From Cristatella mucedo (lineage: Eukaryota; Bryozoa; Phylactolaemata; Cristatellidae), in the NCBI GenBank assembly GCA_009760855.2, contig WPIO01000024.1, forward strand, positions 4,548,501 through 4,612,500: a stretch of 64,000 bases of DNA, given 5' to 3'. How positions within the stretch are numbered: the stretch's first letter is position 1; every line of letters starts with the position of its first letter. The position numbers and the translations under genes are program-made. Positions 57,201-64,000 of this stretch are shown here, one piece after another. The notes under the pieces were generated by a model. It did no database searches and was not told where the DNA came from. It was given only the letters and a program-made list of their open reading frames with translations.

Positions 57201-58290
57201 AACCAATTCAATGATCGTCACGCTTGTGGTCACTCAATTTTAATTATAAGGCTTACAATTCTGGATTTGTTTACTAATACTAATCGAGTTTTCTATAGCA
57301 CAGCCCGTTCACATGACATTAGTTTTTAAGGTATGCCTGTAAAGAAACTTAATTCTTCATGCTCCTCAAGCAATTTGCTCAGTTCTTGAGAATTGCTTTT
57401 TGTGTGCTTTTACAAGTTGCAAGTGCTCATGTAGCTACAACCCATCTTCAAGCTCCATGTGAGCAATTATTCATTTACCTAGAAAAGCTACGTCCTCTCA
57501 CGGTGCACATCAAATGTTGTGTAATTATTTTTGATAGTACTATTAATAGAAACATGAAAGTTTCCAAATGATTTTGAGAGTGCTTTGAGTTTAGAAAAAA
57601 CTCATACTAAATAAGATGATATAGCATAACTTAGTAGTGCTGTTACAGTCACAGATAATGTGAAAGAGTCAGAAAAGAGCAATGCATGCAACCGAAGGAT
57701 GTCCAACGAATAATTATTCCAGACAGGTAGGCTTAAGTTGAAGGGTCAATGGACCTGAAAATGGGTAAAGGAGCTTTAAATAATTGTATTGCTCAATTCA
57801 GGAATCCATTACTAAATTGAACAAGTGGAAGATGATGAGAATTGCAAGATTATGGACTTGAAGGCAACACTTTAAATAACACAACATTTTTACTTATCCT
57901 TACAGCTATTTCTAACAGATCTGCTTGGAGGAAGCTCCAGAGTGTACACTTAACGCAAAAACGGCAGACACGAGTTTACGTTACAAATTATTACGGCATG
58001 TCTAGTTTTCTAACAGTATGTAGGTAAGAGTTGTCAATTTGACTGTAAAAACCCTGGTCATCTAGTAAAAGATCATTTGGAGAAAGAAAATCCCGATTAC
58101 ACGCAGCCTGAAAAAGAATGGCTGGGCCAATACTGACAGTGAGGCGTTAGGGTGTACAAATAAAAAGATTTTTTAATACCTATTAGGTTACCTAGCTCAA
58201 TCTGTAAGTATTTTAGCTATCATCTCTGATGTAAATGTCGGAATAGCCTGAACGAAGCTTTTTGGCGGTTGCATCAAATGCAGGGAGCCA
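57201..58290. other. No recognised gene except a candidate plus-strand exon
   Basis: At 57359 the plus strand begins an ATG frame with a signal-peptide-like start (MLLKQFAQFLRIAFCVLLQV then ASAHVATT); no donor was found and its 70 codons end at 57571. The segment 57906-58023 is described separately. No ZP-N exon was found on the minus strand. Confidence 0.35.
57906..58023 (+). CDS. Candidate internal exon, unknown product
   Basis: It follows a textbook acceptor (TTTTTACTTATCCTTACAG) and ends at TGTAG|GTAAGAG, a near-consensus donor. Between them one frame stays open for 118 bases: AISNRSAWRKLQSVHLTQKR, then QTRVYVTNYYGMSSFLTVC. The exon starts in phase 1 and ends in phase 2. The basic-plus-aromatic composition is not that of the LINE families and I do not recognise the domain. 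On the plus strand it is opposite to the ZP/FReD gene. A further acceptor candidate (TTCTAACAG at 57917) would shorten it. Partner exons were not identified, so it could belong to another gene or be chance. Confidence 0.3.
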
Positions 58291-58294
58291 AATG

Positions 58295-58435
58295 CCGAGC
58301 TGGTATGACCCATTGGCTAAGGTGCTCGCCCCGACAAAGGTCTTACCGAGGTCGTCGGCTCGAGCCCCCAAGGCCTATGTTAAGCGTCTGAATAGAGATT
58401 GCGTTCTCTTAGGGTGCTATACAAACGAGTTATAG
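58295..58435 (+). mobile_element. SINE-A copy
   Basis: Head CCGAGCTGGTATGACCCATT, GGTGCTCGCCCCGACAAAGG, B box GTCGTCGGCTCGAGCCCCC, tail TTAAGCGTCTGAATAGAGAT, GCGTTCTCTTAGGGTGCTAT. Mildly diverged. Confidence 0.85.
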
Positions 58436-58439
58436 ATTA

Positions 58440-59210
58440 TCATGATGCATATTGGGGGTGTAACAAGTTTTCAAAGAAAGTTGTACAACAGATCAATGGG
58501 AAACCAGCTAAAGAAATATACATGCTGACAAGATATTTTAATCCATCAAACAGTAAGCTAATTTAACGATGAAGGTAGAGATGACCGCATGAGGGAATGA
58601 TTATACCTCAATCAGAAGGTGCAGGTACGTATAGAGGAGCTGCAAATAAAAGACTGAATCATCTACCCGATTCATGTAATGCTAGCAGTCCCAACTTGAC
58701 TGCCCTTGTAAATAATACCAAGCTACGAATCTCGATCTGTCGCTCTCCATAGCCACAATGACTAAGTGGGTGTTAAAATTAAATTTAGTGTCTTTGTGCA
58801 TAGGCTAGCTAAAAAACTTTATCTTAAGAACAAAAGAAAAAATAGGAGGAATGGCACATCCACAGGAGAAGCCAAGGAAACTAGTAGCCTGGGACTATAA
58901 GCTCAGGACGGTCTGAAATGATGTTGCAACGATAATTCCTGATTTATTTGCATTACGCTTGTTTTAAAGCGAATGCAAAGTGCCCAGAAAAAATATGTTG
59001 CCCGAGTAAGCCATGCCAAAGTGCTATAATTGTTAAATTTAATGTATGCACAATTTAGTTCTCTTAGGGCAGTATACATTTTGTACCATTATTATCAATA
59101 TTTTATAAATTTTCTGAGCCTTGAAATGTGGGGGATAACCTAACAGATATACGTAAATGCAATTTCTTTGGTAGGCTCGCCAAGATCTGCATTTGGCTGT
59201 GGAATTTTTA
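58440..59210. other. No recognised gene
   Basis: Unassigned sequence. Near 59045-59090 the plus strand has TTTAGTTCTCTTAGGGCAGT, resembling the last part of a SINE-A tail. Otherwise nothing recognised. Confidence 0.4.
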
Positions 59211-59213
59211 TAG

Positions 59214-60275
59214 CAATAATAACAATAATAATAATAATTTACTTGATAAAGCTCCCTCAGAGAAACTCAATCTCTTCCTGGGCGCTTTAAGTTTGCTGCA
59301 TAGGGAAACGCGATTGAATTGTGAGTAATATCGTGCTTGATAAACAACATGAATAAAATGGTTAGGGGTGACATGCACAGGGTCATCATGCAAGTGTGGT
59401 TAGTGGCAGCACGCACGGTGTCAGCAAGCTTTGGCAGATTTAGGACAAATACAGGGACAAGCTAAATGCTGTCCAAAATAGGTGTGTTGTTATGTTATTT
59501 TTAGATGTGGTCAAGTCAGGCGATGATGTGATGCAAGTTGGGAGTGAGTTCCAGGTTTTGAGAGCATACAAACTAAATGCAGGGTCTCCAAAGGGTTTGA
59601 GGTTTGTACGAGGTCTTGATAAACTGCTGGATTCCGAAAAGTGGGTGGTACGATGCTTGGCCTGGTGGGGGAGTAGATCTGAGAGATAGGCTGGAGCCAA
59701 AGAATGAAGTGACCTAAAAGTCAGTGACAAAACCTTGAAGTCAATCCGTTTCTTAACTGGGAGCCAGTGCAGGTCGGCGAGGAGTGGTGTGATGTGGCAA
59801 CTGCGAGGCTCACGACAGACAAGCCTAGGTGCAGAGTTGTGCACCAACTATAATCATCTGATTGCACATGCTGGTAGGCCAGCAAACGGCAAGTTACAGA
59901 AATCAAGACCAGATGTCAGAAATGCAGCGACAAATTTAGACGTGGTATTCTTATCTTAACAAGCCTGAATTTCAGCAATGTTAAGCATCTGAAAGTAGGC
60001 AGACTTGATTGTGGAGCTGATGTGGTCATCTAACAATAGTTCACTTTAGAACATGACATATAGATTTCGAGCTGATTCAACAGGAGATATGCTGGCAGAG
60101 CCAAATTTGAGAGTCAGCCTTTCCAATTCCCGTATCACACTGGGTGCTCCTATAACTACTAACTTAGTTTTATCATTTATTTAGTGTAAGAACATTTGCT
60201 GCCATCCATGTGGGTATGTCATCAATACATGCAGCTGGTGAGTTGAGAGAATTCGAGGTTCTCGATGGCTGGGAA
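59214..60275 (-). mobile_element. LINE 3' half (minus), fairly intact
   Basis: Minus-strand frame 59847-59440 reads MVHNSAPRLVCREPRSCHI, TPLLADLHWLPVKKRIDFKV, LHSLAPAYLSDLLPHQAKHR, TTHFSESSSLSRPRTNLKPF and GDPAFSLYALKTWNSLPTCI, STFQ-less, ending HLFWTAF. Upstream coding continues to 60275 with frameshifts (AKFGSASISPVESAR-like). The 3' tail near 59214-59290 has the stem-loop AGCTCCCTCAGAG-like complement. It includes the LPVKKRIDFKV and SSPDLTTSKNN segments that recur in other copies. Confidence 0.85.
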
Positions 60276-60454
60276 GGATTCTTCGTGCTGTCATCGCTAG
60301 GAAGCCCTGGTATTGTAGCATACTGAGATAACGCAAAAAGACAATATTATCGGCTAGGACACTTAGTGGCATCTGAATAAAGAGATCAGCAGAGTTAATC
60401 CTTAAAGCACGTATCGGCAGCTCATCGTTTCAACGAGGCAAGCGAACAATTATT
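60276..60454. other. Unassigned sequence between LINE copies
   Basis: Contains a minus-strand open frame without recognised domain. Nothing else seen. Confidence 0.35.
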
Positions 60455-60540
60455 ATAATAACAATATTAATAACAATATTAATGCACTTGACGAAGCGCC
60501 CTCAGAGAACTCAATCTCTTTCTAGGCGCTTTAAAACAAT
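60455..60540 (-). mobile_element. LINE tail-only copy (minus)
   Basis: The plus strand reads AATAACAATATTAATGCACT, TGACGAAGCGCCCTCAGAGA, ACTCAATCTCTTTCTAGGCG, CTTTAAAAC: only the tail stem-loop of the LINE is present. Confidence 0.8.
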
Positions 60541-60572
60541 AGCTAATTGGGTAATGCCTGGTTCAGCTGGAA

Positions 60573-60645
60573 ATCCAAATCGATCAGCGAAGTCGAATCG
60601 AAAAATCGAAAAGTCGAAAGTCGAATCGAATCAGTGAAGTTCAGA
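60573..60645. repeat. Imperfect TCGAA/AGTCGAAA tandem array
   Basis: Units of TCGAA and its variants (GTCGAATCGA, AAATCGAAA, AGTCGAAAGTCG) repeat about ten times. Confidence 0.7.
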
Positions 60646-60649
60646 GCTG

Positions 60650-61675
60650 GAGGACTCATCAATATGCATTTTTAATCTGTCCCGTGAGGCATGAACAAGC
60701 CAAATGCCTTGGCTGGCCATTCATGCACTGAGAATGGTGCTGACACTGGTAACTGTATGATAGGCTACTCAGCTATGGCAGACAGCTAGCGAATGGTGGA
60801 AATCATGTAACTCAGAAACCAATACTGGGCTTGGAAAAACCACATGCCCCACACAAGTCTCACCCTCACGGAAAACAACATGGAGACACTAGCCAGTCGT
60901 GCCAGTACTGGGGGCATTTGAAGAAGCACTACATCACTTACAAGGAAAGTGAACCTGCGAAAGAGCAAGGATTCAGCTGCCGAGCTGGCGTTTTTGTCTG
61001 GGACATTACAAATATATTTACCCAGTCCATTCATTGCACGTTTGAGGGCTTGTACATCATTTTGCACTTGTGAAAACTCTATCGAGTGACTATTTTGTCA
61101 CAAACTAATAACTGCCAAATGACATCACTTCTCACTGACCTTTACTGGTTCCTCAGTCAAGGCCTATATTGATTTGAAAGTTCCGCCACTCATATCAATA
61201 TAGCCTTTCGTACTCACTGTCTCTCTCTCTCCCTCTTTCTATCTTGCTCCCCCTCTCCATCCGGAGCTCTTATATCTTATATAATTGCTCAATGAATTCA
61301 CATCGTGACAATTATTGATCTGACTCAAGAAAACTCTGTACACGTGCCTCTAACCATCCAAGATGTCTTTGTTGACTGCTCATTTGGCTCGCATGCTTTC
61401 AAAGTCAACAAACCACGACCGAGTAATAGCAAGATATTCTCTCATAGCTTACTTACTGGTTGTATCACTCAACTAGAATACGAAGACCCGATTGAAAACG
61501 TTTTACACTGAGCCGCGAGCAACTCAGAATACGTAAATGAGGAAGCCCATGTGTTATTTATAATTAAGCTCGGAAAGCTCAAGCCTGAAATGGGAAATTT
61601 TTAAATGGCTAATGTAATTATCTGAATGTGACTGCTAGCCACTCCCTATGAACGGATGCATAGGGTAATAGATTT
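60650..61675. other. No recognised gene
   Basis: Open frames on both strands (60786-61067 minus, 61305-61511 plus) show no recognised domain or splice borders. A CTCTCTCTCTCCCTCTTTCT stretch lies at 61219-61240. Confidence 0.4.
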
Positions 61676-61679
61676 CTCT

Positions 61680-62210
61680 AGTGTAAACATATCACGCTTT
61701 TGTTAAGCTCATCTTTCTCTTGTGCCAGTGAACTGGTCTTTGTTATTCCTTTGTGCCAAGCCTACTTCCTGTGCATTAGTCGGGGAATATTACTAGTAAT
61801 ACGTGCAGCCAACCAGCTGCCCCCAGTGTCGTGTCTTCTCTTGTGTGATTTAGCATGCTAGCCTAAGCACGATACTTTCTTTAGCATTTTTTCTGAGCAT
61901 GATAACCTACATTTCATTAAGACTCGGTTAAGACGATCTCGCACAAGTGCAAGATCTTGCTAAGTGCCCGTATAGATGTTAGATTCTCGTAAAGCTCTTT
62001 AAAGCAACCTAATATTGTTAGTAATATTTTTCTTATAAATGCTAGTGCACTTCGTCCTTTTAAACGCCATAAGCATGTATTCTCCGATCTTGCACTATTA
62101 TCACTTGAAACTGATGTCTGGGATTTCGGTCTGCTTTTGTAAGATTTGCTTTGCAACAAATGTAAAGCGCCTAGAAAGAAATTAAGCTCTCCGAGGGCGC
62201 TTTATCGAGT

Positions 62211-62243
<33 letters not shown>

Positions 62244-62245
62244 GC
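61680..62245 (+). mobile_element. LINE 3' UTR with stem-loop and (TTA)n tail
   Basis: Ends TGCTTTGCAACAAATGTAAAG, CGCCTAGAAAGAAATTAAGC, TCTCCGAGGGCGCTTTATCG, AGTGTATTATTATTATT. The upstream part (about 61730-62100) is a diverged LINE-like 3' UTR. Confidence 0.75.
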
Positions 62246-62559
62246 TCCACAAGCACACAGCCAGTAGGCTTTACAAAATCAATCTTCGTTGGGTGCGACA
62301 TTAGCTAGGAAGCTCAGGTTCTTGGGTGGTAATTTCAAGGAGGCACGTCACGAGTGGAATAATTGCGATATCTGTTTGGGTGGCTCTTATAAATTTTGAA
62401 AAGGCAATTCTCTCCACCAACTCGTTAATTGAAATTCAGCTCAAACTATAGAGCACCATGCCTTTTATAACTGGCTATTAGGTATCATTCGGTCTTTCTA
62501 ATTTTATTTGAGATTATATTTGCACAAAAAGTTAGGAATTTAGAGAAATGTTGCTAACC

Positions 62560-64000
62560 TAAAAACAATGTCAGTCGAGATTTGGGTGATACATACACAT
62601 TCAATGAAGTTACTTTCATCCATGTAACAAATGTACCATATGCATCAAAGATGACAAACCTTACTGCCCTATGCGTGGTGGAAGAATCTGCTGCATTCGA
62701 TAATAATGATCGCAATATTCTACTAGAGCGATTGAGAGCAGTAGTTGGTCATGTAAACGAGGCACTGGCATAGTTTAAACCTTGCTTGCTCAATCCCGTT
62801 TAATTCGGGTCATTTGGTGATCTAAACTAATCCACCAGTCAGACGTAGAGTTCCATAAATAGTCTGTTCTCGGTTCATTGCCATTCTCCATTTATACTGA
62901 CCTCCGAGAGCAGAGATTTAGCGAATGGGATATGCAATCACAGCTACGATGACTATACTCAGCTGCATTAGTCATTTAAATGAACCGTATCTGATGCACC
63001 GATACAGAATTATTACTTTCGGACATTTGATTATTTGTGTATACATATTTATTTCCTTAAACTAAACGACAAGAAAACCAAACTACAACTCATTGGACAT
63101 GTCAAAGGAGTCGCTGAACTAGAAAACTTTGATCTTTTAACGGGTGATTGATATTATGGACCTTACCCACAGAATTTAGCTACGTTTGGAAAACTGCCTA
63201 TATTTGAAAAGTTTGCTACGAAAACTGCATCCGAAGCTAACTATACCGTTGGGTCCCTGTCTAGTATTAGGAACTGTTTCCAACAATAGCTCACGAAAAG
63301 CTTAAATAGCTCCCTAGCTTCATATCGGCTAGATTAATGCAATTTCATTTTGGCTGGTCTACCAAAAAAAGCCACAAGGCCGCTTCAAGTGGCTACAAAT
63401 ATAAGTTGAAAGGCTAGTCTTATGTAACTCACTGTTCGCTGGATTACCGGTATGTGCAGTCAGGTGCTTGCAGCTGGTGCAAAACTCTGTAGCTAGGCTT
63501 GTCTATCGAGAGCATCCCAGTTGCCACATCCCACCACTTCTCGCCGACCTGCACTGGCTCCCAGTCAAGCAACGGATCGACTTCAAGGTTTTGTCACTCA
63601 CTTAAAGGTCACTTCATTCTTTGACTCTAGCCTATCTCCCAGATCTACTCCCCAACCACGCAAAACATCGTACCACCCGATTTTTGGAATCCAGCAGTTT
63701 ACCAATACCTCGTACAAACATAAAATTCTTTGGAGACCGTACATTTAGTTCGTGTGCTCCGAAAACCTGGAGCTCACTCCCGACTTGAATTACAACATCC
63801 AATGACTTGGCTAAATTTAAAAAGCACTTGAAAACCTATTTATAACAGCATTTAGTGGATCCCTGTGATCCGTCTTTTATGTGCTTATACGTGCTGACAC
63901 TGGGCATACTGCCACTAATCACACTTGCATGCTGACCCTGTGCATGTCACCCCCAACTTTGTTATTCATGTTGTTTATCAAGTACAATGCAATTCACCAT
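62560..64000 (+). mobile_element. Degraded LINE running off the right edge
   Basis: Early part: LTALCVVEESAAFDNNDRNI, LLERLRAVVGHVNEALA (62655-62770, equivalent to LDLSAAFDTVDHDILLERL). The RT boxes are decayed. From 63440 a better preserved segment reads the 'LRCWITGMCSQVLAAGAKLCS*ACLSRASQLPHPTTSRRPALAPSQATD...' equivalent and then 'FGDRTFSSCAPKTWSSLPT' to the 3' UTR blocks (TGCATGCTGACCCTGTGCATG, GTCACCCCCAACTTTG) up to the window end. Junction near 63430 could be two elements joined. Confidence 0.65.

Noticed and set aside
57359-57571. Signal-peptide-like ORF on the plus strand
   Set aside because: Hydrophobic start, but no donor site, no domain, and nothing in phase with the segment at 57906.

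Overview
The window is animal (metazoan) nuclear DNA, most likely from an aquatic invertebrate. It has split genes with GT-AG introns of several kb, a sharp CpG island, long microsatellites, and many decayed non-LTR retrotransposons and tRNA-derived SINEs. There is no operon organisation and there are no bacterial genes. The species cannot be fixed from sequence alone. A kindlin gene and a protein with zona pellucida (ZP) and fibrinogen-related (FReD) domains are metazoan-type genes.

Two genes are supported by domain matches and by splice sites whose phases agree. (1) On the minus strand, 14142 to 9689, lie the first two coding exons of a kindlin/fermitin (integrin activator). They encode the F0 domain and the start of F1. 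The rest of the gene is not visible and probably continues beyond the left edge, so most of 1-9.6 kb would be a repeat-filled intron. (2) On the minus strand, about 56.5 kb down to 30.96 kb, lies a multi-exon gene for an extracellular protein. Its order is the C-terminal half of a ZP domain, a Ser/Thr-rich linker, a complete FReD in two exons, a complete second ZP domain in four exons, a run of six arginines (furin-type site), and probably a C-terminal transmembrane segment. Seven consecutive exons join in matching phase. I know of no protein with this ZP-FReD-ZP order; this is the main discovery of the window. Its 5' end is not identified.

Between the two genes (about 14.3-30.9 kb) are repeats and a CpG island at about 27.05-28.9 kb, a likely promoter. 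Short open segments at 28.6, 29.26 and 29.42 kb on the plus strand may be exons of a third gene. A further plus-strand segment with excellent splice borders lies at 57906-58023.

Most of the remaining sequence is repeats. One CR1/L2-like LINE lineage occurs many times as degraded reverse transcriptase and 3' ends, and carries a conserved 3' stem-loop followed by (TTA)n. SINE-A, with tRNA-like A and B boxes, ends in a closely similar stem-loop. SINE-B is a second tRNA-derived family without that tail. A third repeat of about 230 bp ends in (ATTAC)n and occurs five times, always in the plus orientation. Short LINE tail-only copies are also common. Microsatellites include a CT tract of about 250 bp and a large AT palindrome.
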